A stretch of DNA of 48,939 nt from Pseudanabaena sp. FACHB-2040 (GTDB lineage Bacteria; Cyanobacteriota; Cyanobacteriia; Phormidesmidales; Phormidesmidaceae): the NCBI RefSeq assembly GCF_014696715.1, contig NZ_JACJQO010000042.1:1-48939 (forward strand), in the 5' to 3' direction. Position numbers and translations under genes: made by a program. The first letter of the stretch is position 1. Each line of letters begins with the position of its first letter. Shown here in pieces: positions 30,466 through 37,931 of this stretch. Under the pieces are notes generated by a model, which saw only the letters and a program-made list of their open reading frames with translations, did no database searches and was not told where the DNA came from.

Positions 30466-32229
30466 CTAGGCTGTGCCACTTACGGCATAGAGGGGGGCAC
30501 CATTCTCAAATCTGCTCAGAATCATTCCCTCTTCAGCCATTCGGTTCAAGACCGCTTTAGCCTCCTCAGCAGAGAGTTTTTTTAGGTCTGTGATCGCACT
30601 CTTGATTTGGTGCCCAGGGACAAATCCGTCTTGTCGTTCTAGGTAAGCGACTACCTTGGCTTCTACCGATTCAGATGTCTGCTGTTGGAAGGCATTCTCT
30701 AGCCGCTGCTGGTCAGTTTGGGGTGCGGCTCCATAGGTGGGTTCAGCATCTTGAGAGGGGCTCGGGTAGGCCATACGACCGGGTACAAGGCAGGGTTTTA
30801 CATCTCCGTCGAACTGAGGGAATGAGCACAGCAACGGCTCACCTTTGACGGCTGCCAGCTGATAGAAACCGCTATCAAGTTTCTTCAATTCTGCCACCTG
30901 CGGCCCGGTCAGAGAATCGACGTGCTTCGAGTACCATGCCGGCATGTGGGAGAAGCCATCGGCGCACCGCTCCGATCCGCAGATGACAGACCAAAGGTTT
31001 TGCAAACTGGCGGCAGAGATGCCCTTGATATCGCTGCCGTTTTGGGTCTGCGACATCAGGGCCAGCATTGCCCCTTGGGCGGCTCCGGTCGCCAGCAGGA
31101 GCTTAATCAGGCTGCTGAACTGTTTGGTCACTTTCTTGTCTTCGTCGGTTTCGGCCTGTGACTCTAGCAGGTCAGTGACGGCCAGGGCCTCGTCTAGCAC
31201 CAGCCAGTGAGTCTCCTTGCACCGGCCATCGAGAATGGCGGCAATCATCGGCTGCACCTCTGCCAGGACAGCAGCGACATCGGCATGGATGTTGAATGCC
31301 CGCAACCGGTAGCCCTTCCAGTGGTGGGGCACGCGATCGCTGTCCTTCAAGGTCAGGTAGGTGACATGCTGAGCGTCTTTCAGCAGGTGCAGCAGCGTGT
31401 TGGTCTTGCCGCCCCTAGACGGTGCCAGCAGCTTCAGGTGCGTCTCTGGGCGCAGCGACAGCACTCCGCGAGGAATGGCAGTTCTGACGGCTGAACTGTC
31501 GTCACAGGGCTGAACCGACTCAGCTGGGACTGCGATCGCACCTAGCCGGGTAGTCGGCCCAATGTTGCCCCCGGTCGGCTGCGGCTCGGGTTCAGGCGTA
31601 GAGTCTGCCGGCAGGGCTGCTTGCTGCTGTGCCCCTGCCCGTAGCCGCTTGAAATCATCCTCACTGGCTAGGACGTACTCAGCCACTTCGGCAGCATCAA
31701 CGGCCATCAGCAGCTCGGGGGTGTGCTTGATGTGTTGCCCGTACAGCTCATGGAACCGGCGCTTTGCCACGCTGTAGGCAAAGTAGCGGTGCTCGTCACT
31801 GGGGAGCTGAGCTAGGGCATGGGCCAGCCTGTTGCCGCAGGTGAGGATCAAGGCGTACTCAGCCTTTTGGGCGGCGCTCATGTAGCTGTAGTCTTCGAGC
31901 TCTGGCAACTCCATCTGAGCACCAGAAGCAGCCCCTAGCATCTCGGCGGTACCGGTATCGCTGAAGGGGATGAGCATCACCCGGCCAGTCTTCTTGGCCT
32001 GGCCCATCACCCCAGCTATGTAGGTCACTACACCGATGCCGATCGGGATGGTGGCCAGCCCGCCAGTCGTGATGGCAGCCAGGCCCCCTAGCGCTAGGCT
32101 GGTCAGCCCCAAGGTCTTGCTCAGATTCCCGGCGGCGCGCTCGGCCTGGGCGTCTTCCACCAGTGATGTCAGACGGCGCTTGAGGACGATCTGAGCGTTT
32201 GAAACTTGCTGCTGAATCTCGGTGCTCAT
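30466..32229 (-). CDS. Membrane-anchored FtsK/HerA-like ATPase
   Basis: 587 aa. Two hydrophobic segments lie at about residues 40-75 (SLALGGLAAITTGGL). Residues ~255-480 form a P-loop ATPase with Walker A at 269-276 (APSRGGKT), Walker B WLVLDEA (342-348) and a polar sensor region MLALMSQTQNGSD. The C-terminal ~65 residues look like a winged helix (EAKVVAYLERQDGFVPGH and KAVLNRMAEEGMILSRFE), as in the FtsK gamma domain. It is ATGA-coupled to the gene before it and ends next to the octamer array. This layout suggests a DNA pump, as in FtsK or conjugation coupling proteins, not a phage packaging motor. A defence role is also possible. Confidence 0.65.
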   Translation of the reverse strand: MSTEIQQQVSNAQIVLKRRLTSLVEDAQAERAAGNLSKTLGLTSLALGGLAAITTGGLATIPIGIGVVTYIAGVMGQAKKTGRVMLIPFSDTGTAEMLGAASGAQMELPELEDYSYMSAAQKAEYALILTCGNRLAHALAQLPSDEHRYFAYSVAKRRFHELYGQHIKHTPELLMAVDAAEVAEYVLASEDDFKRLRAGAQQQAALPADSTPEPEPQPTGGNIGPTTRLGAIAVPAESVQPCDDSSAVRTAIPRGVLSLRPETHLKLLAPSRGGKTNTLLHLLKDAQHVTYLTLKDSDRVPHHWKGYRLRAFNIHADVAAVLAEVQPMIAAILDGRCKETHWLVLDEALAVTDLLESQAETDEDKKVTKQFSSLIKLLLATGAAQGAMLALMSQTQNGSDIKGISAASLQNLWSVICGSERCADGFSHMPAWYSKHVDSLTGPQVAELKKLDSGFYQLAAVKGEPLLCSFPQFDGDVKPCLVPGRMAYPSPSQDAEPTYGAAPQTDQQRLENAFQQQTSESVEAKVVAYLERQDGFVPGHQIKSAITDLKKLSAEEAKAVLNRMAEEGMILSRFENGAPLYAVSGTA

Positions 32230-33104
32230 GCCTGCACCTCCTCATCTTCCAGGTCGGTCAGCCCGGTCAATTTGTAACAGCTCTCGAAGCCGAACACCTC
32301 GATCACCCCGTTGAGCAGCAGGAACACAACGGTGCTGCCGCTGTGCTCAAAAGTGACCAGGAAGCAGCCGATTTCAAAAACGTAGCTGGTCACAATCACC
32401 AGGCCATCGAAGATGTAGTTGTCTACCTCGGCGTACTGAAATTCAGCGTTTCGGATCTTTGCGATCGCTAGAGCTCTGGGGCTGAGGTCATCTACCCGAT
32501 ATTTGCGAACCCGGTCAAGCCTGGCTTTACGAACTTTGATGCTGACCGAGCGGATTGCTTTGGCCTGAAGGATGCCGCTGACCGCAGCTCCCACTAGCGC
32601 GATGTAGAAGTTGGGGTCAGCCCAGACGAGGTAATTGTCGAAGCTGGTGTTGCCGAAAGCTCGGTAGCCCGGCACCCAGCCGAAAGCGAAGTTGGAGCTT
32701 AGGCGGACCAGCTTCAGGGGACTGGGCAGCACTCGGCCCAGCTGAGCCCCATCAGAGACGCCTAGCTTCGGAACGAATCTGACGTCTTCGGCGACCCGGC
32801 CAGAGCCGTAAATCTCGCTGGTGCCGGCGTTGAGCAGCACGAGCAGACTCTCGGTGGTGAGGCCGTAGGCATAGACCATGCCGGCACTGAACAGCAGCAC
32901 CTTGCCGGTGATTTCAATCTTGCCTCTGCCCTTGGCTTCCTCGGGTTCTGTCAGCCAGGCCAGGCCGCGAGCAATCCAAACGATGGGGCGGCCCAGCTGA
33001 GCCAGCAGGGGCGTTTTACTAGAGGCTTTAGGCTTCCAGTTGTTGTCCCTGGTAGCGGTGTCTGCAGGTGTGGTGGTGTCTGCGGGAGGATTAGCTGATT
33101 TCAT
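32226..33104 (-). CDS. Multi-pass membrane protein of the ATPase operon
   Basis: 292 aa. Hydrophobic segments: one near 69-92 (VLLFSAGMVYAYGL), one near 163-185 (FYIALVGAAVSGILQ) and two near 232-275 (IFDGLVIVTSYVFEIG; STVVFLLLNGVIEVFG). A basic cytoplasmic loop (RSVSIKVRKARLDRVRKYRV) lies between. The N-terminus is Thr/Asp-rich and disordered. Its stop overlaps the ATPase start. Likely a membrane partner or anchor of the ATPase. No family was recognised. Confidence 0.6.
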   Translation of the reverse strand: MKSANPPADTTTPADTATRDNNWKPKASSKTPLLAQLGRPIVWIARGLAWLTEPEEAKGRGKIEITGKVLLFSAGMVYAYGLTTESLLVLLNAGTSEIYGSGRVAEDVRFVPKLGVSDGAQLGRVLPSPLKLVRLSSNFAFGWVPGYRAFGNTSFDNYLVWADPNFYIALVGAAVSGILQAKAIRSVSIKVRKARLDRVRKYRVDDLSPRALAIAKIRNAEFQYAEVDNYIFDGLVIVTSYVFEIGCFLVTFEHSGSTVVFLLLNGVIEVFGFESCYKLTGLTDLEDEEVQA

Positions 33105-33119
33105 CGGTTGAGTCTCCAG

Positions 33120-33626
33120 TTACTTGAGTTGGCCAAACGTGCACATCTTTCCGGCGCTCATGGCGGGCTCGGTGTCGATGGTGATGACCGCGCCATCCTT
33201 AACGGCTGCGACCAAGTGGCCGGATTCCGCATAGAGGGGATACCAGCGCCCCAGCGCGGGGTTGAAAATCGGTGCAGTGGGGTTGAGGCCCCAGTTGATG
33301 AGGTCTTGATCGACGGTGCCGGGGTTGTAGCGAAATCGGTTGAGCCTGACCCCGCAGGTGTGGTCGAGCACGTTGGCCCGCTGGTAGGCGTCTGAGAGTT
33401 GCGCTCGCTGCTGAATCTGGGCTAGCTCGGCCTCGGTTTTTTCCTGAGCTCGCAGCTGAGAGCGCTGCACTGAAACCCGCGTCATTGTCTCGCGCTCGCT
33501 CATGTTGTCCCAGACTGCCAGCGTGTTCTGAGTTCCCAGCAGGCCCATACACGCAGAAAACCCAGCGAGGACTGGCAGGCCCCACCGGCTAACGGCTTTG
33601 TGTTTATCGGTTGGAATGAAATTCAT
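33120..33626 (-). CDS. Single-pass membrane protein of the ATPase operon
   Basis: 168 aa from the ATG at 33626; an upstream in-frame start at 33764 would overlap the next gene. One hydrophobic segment lies at about residues 16-33 (LPVLAGFSACMGLLG), followed by a coiled-coil-like part (QRSQLRAQEKTEAELAQIQQ) and a C-terminal domain with two cysteines (DHTCGVRLNRFRYN; AMSAGKMCTFGQ). It may be an extracytoplasmic or periplasmic partner. It lies 15 nt before the multi-pass gene. Function not recognised. Confidence 0.55.
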   Translation of the reverse strand: MNFIPTDKHKAVSRWGLPVLAGFSACMGLLGTQNTLAVWDNMSERETMTRVSVQRSQLRAQEKTEAELAQIQQRAQLSDAYQRANVLDHTCGVRLNRFRYNPGTVDQDLINWGLNPTAPIFNPALGRWYPLYAESGHLVAAVKDGAVITIDTEPAMSAGKMCTFGQLK

Positions 33627-33650
33627 GGCTGTCCCTGAATCACGGCAAAG

Positions 33651-33674
33651 GCCCCTACCGACAGCAGTAGGGGC
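33651..33674 (-). terminator. Hairpin between small gene and membrane gene
   Basis: GCCCCTAC (33651-33658) pairs perfectly with GTAGGGGC (33667-33674). Read leftward, it is followed by CTTTGCC, a weak U tract. It may be a partial terminator that lowers expression of the ATPase operon. Confidence 0.45.
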
Positions 33675-33681
33675 GAGGAAG

Positions 33682-33996
33682 CTAGACGCTTGCGTAGCAG
33701 AGGCTTTCTGCGATCGCATTGACCAAGGTGACTGCTTCCCCCCAACTCGTGAGTTCTTCGTCAAGCTGCTGCACCAGAGTCAGCAGTTCGCTGTCGGCGG
33801 TGGGGTAAGCGTCTAGCAGGGCAATGTCTAGGCGCTCTGAGATGCCGTCCTGCTGGACAGCTGATGCGGCATACGCTAGGGCGGCCATCAGGTGCAGGCG
33901 AGTCTCTACGGTGAGGTGCTGCAGGGTGCTGCCGTAACGCTGCTGTAGGGCCTGCACCGAAGGCAGATCGAGGTAATAGGTCAGGCAGTTAGCCAT
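33682..33996 (-). CDS. Unassigned protein downstream of leader copy 1
   Basis: 104 aa, ATG at 33996. The leader at 33994-34074 ends at this start and supplies AAGGA about 10 nt upstream. The protein is helical, with TYYLDLPSVQALQQRYGSTL and HLMAALAYAASAVQQDGIS. No domain recognised. Shares its leader with the gene at 34071-34247, so the two may be co-regulated. Confidence 0.5.
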   Translation of the reverse strand: MANCLTYYLDLPSVQALQQRYGSTLQHLTVETRLHLMAALAYAASAVQQDGISERLDIALLDAYPTADSELLTLVQQLDEELTSWGEAVTLVNAIAESLCYASV

Positions 33997-34074
33997 AATT
34001 GGGTTAAGTCCTTACGTAGTTTGCGTGGGATGAAGGCCCCCGAAAGTGGCGTGGAAACTGGTTTCGGGGGTTAT
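33994..34074 (-). repeat. 81-bp leader repeat, copy 1
   Basis: Identical to 34245-34325 except for one base (cttacgtAgt vs cttacgtGgt). Each copy begins at the stop codon of the upstream gene and ends at the ATG of the downstream one. Each contains a 9-bp hairpin (CCCCCGAAA, 34037-34045, with TTTCGGGGG, 34062-34070). Confidence 0.9.
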
Positions 34075-34247
34075 CTAGTCATTTTTTTCGGCTGCAGCCG
34101 TTGGGGGAGACTTCCAGGCGGGGCAACCTCAGCGATTTCCGTTGCCAGTTTCTTAAGCAGGTCTGGCCGGTCGGCCAGCTGCCCGATGTAGTTTTTGGCT
34201 GTCTCGAAGGCTGCTTCTTGAAACGATTGGTCGAAGTTGCTATTCAT
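34071..34247 (-). CDS. Small protein, 58 aa, between the two leader repeats
   Basis: ATG at 34247 directly after leader copy 2, stop at 34071 inside copy 1. The product starts MNSNFDQSFQEAAFETAKNY and goes on IGQLADRPDLLKKLATEIAE. Helical, with a basic tail (LPQRLQPKKMTR). Not recognised. The leader hairpin and AAGGA ribosome site support translation. Confidence 0.5.
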   Translation of the reverse strand: MNSNFDQSFQEAAFETAKNYIGQLADRPDLLKKLATEIAEVAPPGSLPQRLQPKKMTR

Positions 34248-34325
34248 AATTGGGTTAAGTCCTTACGTGGTTTGCGTGGGATGAAGGCCCCCGAAAGTGG
34301 CGTGGAAACTGGTTTCGGGGGTTAT
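34245..34325 (-). repeat. 81-bp leader repeat, copy 2
   Basis: Second copy of the intercistronic leader, with hairpin arms 34288-34296 and 34313-34321. It starts at the stop codon of the 43-aa gene and ends at the ATG at 34247. Confidence 0.9.
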
Positions 34326-34453
34326 TCTGTGATCTGCTGTTGCAGGAGCCAGACAGCACGGCGGCGGGCTTGTCTAGCGGTCAGCTCTGGGCTGGCGGAC
34401 TGGATGCGAGCGGCCAGAGCTTCGATCGTCGGTCGGTCAGCTTTTTGGGTCAT
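34322..34453 (-). CDS. Small helical protein, 43 aa, paralogue of 25361-25540
   Basis: ATG at 34453, stop at 34322. It reads MTQKADRPTIEALAARIQSA followed by SPELTARQARRRAVWLLQQQ. The central part matches the 59-aa early protein (LTQQQAIHRAVWL). Two small paralogues in separate operons of one element suggest a recurrent phage module. Function unknown. Confidence 0.5.
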   Translation of the reverse strand: MTQKADRPTIEALAARIQSASPELTARQARRRAVWLLQQQITE

Positions 34454-34505
34454 AGGTCATCGCTTTGATTTTGAGAATTTACGATCGCACTCAACGGCCA
34501 GAGCG

Positions 34506-35225
34506 CTACTGCTGCAGACGTTTGCGGATATCCTTGCGGGCCTGCAACCTGCCCTCAATCTCGGCGAGCTGACGGGCCATCTCCTTCTCGTAGGCCCGTT
34601 CCCTGATTAGTTCCAACTCGGCCTCTCCGGCCTCCACCTCGCCCAAATCATCGGCATCTATCTCAGCTACGAGGGCGTCGAGCTTGTTTTTGGCGCTGAG
34701 AACGATTGCCCCTCGCTCCTTCTCAAGCTCCTCCTTGCGAGTTTTCCAGTTTTCGGCAACGGACTCTTTAGGAATGGTGGTAACAGCCTCAGGCAGTGCT
34801 CCCACAACCTCTGCGAGACCGTGAATCCAAGCGGCCCCGGTTAGCTGGTCTGCCCTCTGAAAATACGCCTGCATAAGCGACTTCCCTAGCTCAGTAAACT
34901 TGTCATCCGCCTTCAACAGGTCGCTTGAGACGACCTGAATCAGAGCTTTATAAGCTTTCCTTACGGCTGTATCGCTAACGCCAAACTCACGGGCCAGCTC
35001 GCGGGCCGAAAATGCCCCGTCTGCTTTGTCGTGAGTCGAAAATAGGCTCCCAATCTCGCTCCAGTAGTTAATCGGTTCGACCTGGTTCGCAGCAGGTTCG
35101 GGGGTGGTTTGCTCTTGGTTCTCATTCGGTTCGATATTGCTGGACTTCTCGGTTTGTTGCTCGGTTCCTTCGTCAATCAGCATCTGTTTTTTCCTTGTTT
35201 TGGCAAAGTTTTTGGCGCGGTTCAT
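34506..35225 (-). CDS. HTH / coiled-coil DNA-binding protein
   Basis: 239 aa, first gene of the leftward ATPase operon. The N-terminal ~55 residues are polar (Glu/Gln/Asn/Pro). A clear helix-turn-helix lies near residues 70-97 (FSARELAREFGVSDTAVRKA). The C-terminal ~90 residues are charged coiled coil (ENWKTRKEELEKERGAIVLS and RERAYEKEMARQLAEIEGRL). This HTH-plus-coil plan is typical of plasmid KfrA/TubR-like or other accessory partition regulators. Repeats of GGTTCG around its own start suggest self-regulation. The partition role is inferred. Confidence 0.55.
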   Translation of the reverse strand: MNRAKNFAKTRKKQMLIDEGTEQQTEKSSNIEPNENQEQTTPEPAANQVEPINYWSEIGSLFSTHDKADGAFSARELAREFGVSDTAVRKAYKALIQVVSSDLLKADDKFTELGKSLMQAYFQRADQLTGAAWIHGLAEVVGALPEAVTTIPKESVAENWKTRKEELEKERGAIVLSAKNKLDALVAEIDADDLGEVEAGEAELELIRERAYEKEMARQLAEIEGRLQARKDIRKRLQQ

Positions 35226-35380
35226 GAGCGGTTCGCGTGAAGAGTTTTGTCAGTTCGCAAACCAGGTTCGCACATTCTCAATATACCGCATGGGTAGGGC
35301 ATGGGTGGAGCACTCATGCCGAATTAGTCACAATCCTATAACTTACGGGTACTGCATGGGTGCTTGATTGCGTAGGATTG
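35074..35380. promoter_or_regulatory. Divergent control region with GGTTCG and GCATGGGT repeats
   Basis: GGTTCG occurs at 35074, 35084, 35095, 35128, 35230 and 35265, with AGTTCG at 35252; some are 10-11 bp apart and some lie in the 5' end of the HTH gene. GCATGGGTR occurs at 35288, 35299 and 35354, with a related inverted copy (one mismatch) at 35311-35319. CAATCCTA (35331-35338) and TAGGATTG (35373-35380) form an inverted repeat. These fit operators for the divergent genes. Confidence 0.5.
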
Positions 35381-35402
35381 GGCTAGTGATTAGTGAGCAG
35401 CC

Positions 35403-35702
35403 ATGCCAGATGAACAGCCAATGAAGGATTGCGATTGGAGCAAAGTCACGCTCCCAAGGCCCTCCAAAGCTCAATCAAGGCCTTCCATTGGTGAGCTGAG
35501 TGACCTGGACTGGGCCAAGCTGATGGTGGTCTCCAAGCTCATCCACAAGTCAATTGCGTCAGTGCTGCAAACTGCCGTGATCACTTATCTCAACCGCAAC
35601 TGGCATAACCACCTGGAGCGGCTGCACATAGTCGCTAACCGCGAGAACATCAGCATCGAAGAGGCTTTTGAGAAAATCGTTAAGGAAGAATTGGAGCCAT
35701 GA
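35403..35702 (+). CDS. Small unassigned protein, possibly DNA-binding
   Basis: 99 aa. A flexible basic start is followed by LSDLDWAKLMVVSKLIHKSI and ASVLQTAVITYLNRNW, then RENISIEEAFEKIVKEE. The second part could be helical with an RHH-like look, though the strand is unclear. It is divergent from the HTH/coiled-coil gene and coupled to the next gene by ATGA. No family recognised. Confidence 0.5.
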   Translation: MPDEQPMKDCDWSKVTLPRPSKAQSRPSIGELSDLDWAKLMVVSKLIHKSIASVLQTAVITYLNRNWHNHLERLHIVANRENISIEEAFEKIVKEELEP

Positions 35703-36163
35703 CCCAAGTTTGTGTTTGCGATCGCTGCCGTGTGCCGGCAACTGAGGAAACGATGTCACTCACCGGCTGGTGGCACCTGGTCACCGAGTCTAAAAAGAGC
35801 CGCCCCGCAAAGCCTAAAGGCCAACCGCGCCTCAAAGCTGATATTTGCCAGCCGTGCATTGAGGAAATGGGACTGCGCACGAATCTTGAGCCAACTCGGG
35901 GAGAGCTGTACCTACGCTGGATGAAGGAACACCCAGGTCGCTCAGCAATAGAAGGGCTGCGCAAGACTGCTCTGGCCGATGCCTACATTGAAGATACGTT
36001 TTGCGATCGCTGTGAAGAGATTTGCTCTGAGCAGTACGTGCGGCTGGAGAGCACCTGGCTGACTGAGGCTCAGGAAAAGGTCTGCATAGACTTGTGCCCT
36101 AGCTGCGCTGCGGCAGTAGAGATGCCCGTTGCGCCGCTGGAGAGCCAAGCGCTAAGTGTGTGA
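35699..36163 (+). CDS. Double zinc-ribbon-like protein
   Basis: 154 aa, ATGA-coupled to the gene before it. Two Cys pairs stand at the N-terminus (CVCDRC ... DICQPCIEEMG) and two later (FCDRCEEICSEQY ... DLCPSCAAAV), so two zinc sites are likely. No enzyme motif. Such proteins often act as regulators or as parts of complexes. It ends before a strong terminator. Confidence 0.5.
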   Translation: MTQVCVCDRCRVPATEETMSLTGWWHLVTESKKSRPAKPKGQPRLKADICQPCIEEMGLRTNLEPTRGELYLRWMKEHPGRSAIEGLRKTALADAYIEDTFCDRCEEICSEQYVRLESTWLTEAQEKVCIDLCPSCAAAVEMPVAPLESQALSV

Positions 36164-36194
36164 TCTAGGGCAAACTGTGGACAGGAACAAACGC

Positions 36195-36227
36195 AAAAGC
36201 CCCCTGGCCTTAGGCCGGGGGGCTTTT
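36195..36227. terminator. Bidirectional terminator
   Basis: AAAAGCCCCCTGGCC pairs with GGCCGGGGGGCTTTT (15-bp stem with one G-U, 3-nt loop), with T runs on both sides. It serves the rightward zinc-ribbon gene and the leftward membrane gene. Confidence 0.9.
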
Positions 36228-36243
36228 TGTTGAAAACTTGGTC

Positions 36244-36978
36244 TCAGCCTGCGGGTTTGACTACCAGCATTACAAAGCCCAGATCCTCGGAAAAGCTTAG
36301 GGTGTAGGTTTTACCGTCATGAGCAGTTTGAATTTCCGTGTCGGAAGTTGAGGCAAGAGTGTCCAAGCCATTTCGTAGCCAGTCTTTGCCGCCGTCCCAT
36401 CCCGGTGAGGCAAGATGCATAAAACCCGTGAGGTGAACAGAGTTTTCGGCTAGAGCATAGTCATCGTCATTCGGTAAACCCGCAATCATGGTTGCCTGCG
36501 TTAGCTCGTTATCAGGGCCGATTAACTCAACATGAACTAGGTTGTTTTCAGAGGTTCCCTGCACCCTAGGTTGGCCACCAACGGGAGAGCTTTGCTCAAA
36601 AACAAAGCCAATTTCAGGCTTTTCAAATATGCTCTGAAAGCCAGCCCTGGAGAGGCCGATACCGGCTGGTGCCTCTAGTGCCGGTGCAGGCTCTGGTGCT
36701 GCAGCCACTTGCTGCACGGGCGGGGCAGCAGCCACCTCAACAGCGGCAGGATCTGTGGCAATGAGGCTGACGAGGGGCGCGGAGCAGAAAATCAAGCTTC
36801 TAATGAGCAGGCGCTTGGGCACGGAGTATTTGCCTAAAAGCCTTCCGGTAGGCGGTGCGACGGAGGTGGCCATGGTGAGCATTGCTAGGGCTATGCCGAT
36901 CTGGCTAACGCTGACAAGAGCGCAGAGGCCGAACAGGCCAGTGAAGGCCCAGCCTGCGCGGGTCGTGAAGGTTTTCAT
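36244..36978 (-). CDS. Membrane protein with Ala/Pro linker and outer domain
   Basis: 244 aa, single-gene unit. Two hydrophobic segments lie near residues 10-35 (TGLFGLCALVSVSQIGIALA) and 55-73 (RLLIRSLIFCSAPLVSLIA). A flexible Ala/Pro/Glu linker (78-103) leads to a C-terminal domain from about 105 with GFQSIFEKPEIGFVFEQ and LTGFMHLASPGWDGGKDWLR. Stand-alone membrane proteins of prophages often mediate superinfection exclusion or lysogenic conversion. That role is only suggested by context. No family recognised. Confidence 0.5.
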   Translation of the reverse strand: MKTFTTRAGWAFTGLFGLCALVSVSQIGIALAMLTMATSVAPPTGRLLGKYSVPKRLLIRSLIFCSAPLVSLIATDPAAVEVAAAPPVQQVAAAPEPAPALEAPAGIGLSRAGFQSIFEKPEIGFVFEQSSPVGGQPRVQGTSENNLVHVELIGPDNELTQATMIAGLPNDDDYALAENSVHLTGFMHLASPGWDGGKDWLRNGLDTLASTSDTEIQTAHDGKTYTLSFSEDLGFVMLVVKPAG

Positions 36979-37091
36979 GAGCTAGGAACAGAAACGCTTA
37001 GCTCAGAATTCCCGGCAGCTTGAGCCGATTCCCGTTGGATGTTATGAGGCAGATATGATTTGATGCTCAAAGGCTAACCTGAGGGCTGCAA

Positions 37092-37823
37092 ATGATGCTA
37101 ACCGAGTACCTGGAGCAGTTTGACCGGATCGAGGGGTGGTTGCATAAGCCGACAGCCATCATGACCTTTAGGCTATGCGAGTTTCAAAGGCACATGCGGT
37201 TCGCTGGGAACCTGGTGGAGATTGGGACTTACCACGGTCGCTACTTTTTTGCGTTTTCCGGTGCAGCGGAAAAGGGAGAGATCTGCATCGCGGTTGACCT
37301 GTTTGAGGACCAGGCCCGCAATGAGGACTTGCCGGGCTATGACGAGGTGGGCTCAACGGGCATCCATTCCTTGACCCAGGACATTTTCAGGGACCATGCC
37401 AGAAATCTGCTGCCAGAGCACAATGTGCTGATAGTTCAGGCCTCCTCGCTCGACATCAGCCCACGCCACCTAATGCCCAACGGGCTACAGGCCAGGTTCT
37501 TTTCCATAGACGGTGGCCACTCTGCTACGGTCTTTAAGCACGACCTGCTGCTGGCTGAGCAGGTCATTGCAGAGCACGGCATCATCGCAATCGATGACAT
37601 CCTCAACCCCCAGTGGCCTGGCATCATCACCGAGGTGATCCGTTACCTCGACCGGGGAGAGCCACAGCTCAAGCCGATTGCGTTTCTGCCCAACAAACTG
37701 CTGCTGGGTAAGGGAAATTTCGTGGAGCTGTATAAGAGCTTCCTCCGGGTCAAGTTCCCGGAGGCCCTAGAGCGCAAGGATGCAGAGCTTTCAACCTTCT
37801 TGGTTGACCAGTACCGAGGCTGA
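37092..37823 (+). CDS. SAM-dependent methyltransferase-like protein (Methyltransf_24 type)
   Basis: 243 aa. The Rossmann motif I is visible as NLVEIGTYHGRYFFAFSGAA, followed by motif II ICIAVDLFEDQ and a later FFSIDGGHSATVFKHDLLLA then GIIAIDDILNP. This set (E-I-G-x-Y-x-G, D-G-x-H, D-D) is typical of small-molecule or glycan O-methyltransferases of the Methyltransf_24 group, not of DNA methylases. In a prophage it could change a surface sugar to block further infection. This is inferred. It stands alone with AT-rich sequence and a TATGAT box upstream. Confidence 0.72.
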   Translation: MMLTEYLEQFDRIEGWLHKPTAIMTFRLCEFQRHMRFAGNLVEIGTYHGRYFFAFSGAAEKGEICIAVDLFEDQARNEDLPGYDEVGSTGIHSLTQDIFRDHARNLLPEHNVLIVQASSLDISPRHLMPNGLQARFFSIDGGHSATVFKHDLLLAEQVIAEHGIIAIDDILNPQWPGIITEVIRYLDRGEPQLKPIAFLPNKLLLGKGNFVELYKSFLRVKFPEALERKDAELSTFLVDQYRG

Positions 37824-37931
37824 TGCAGTTTCGAGGGCTTTTACCTACGAAAGTCTCAATTTGAGCGCCCTAGCCCTGATTTCTGGTTCAGAATAAAACC
37901 GTTAGGGCAAATGTTTGCATAACGGGACTTC

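Noticed and set aside
30466-32229. Packaging terminase identity for the ATPase
   Set aside because: A complete terminase is at 6507-7958. This protein has membrane segments and a winged-helix end and lacks a nuclease domain.
33598-33816. Plus-strand 72-residue frame
   Set aside because: It crosses the perfect hairpin at 33651-33674 and overlaps two better minus-strand genes.
37092-37823. DNA methyltransferase for anti-restriction
   Set aside because: No NPPY/DPPY or PC motif is present; the DGGH and IDD motifs fit small-molecule methyltransferases.
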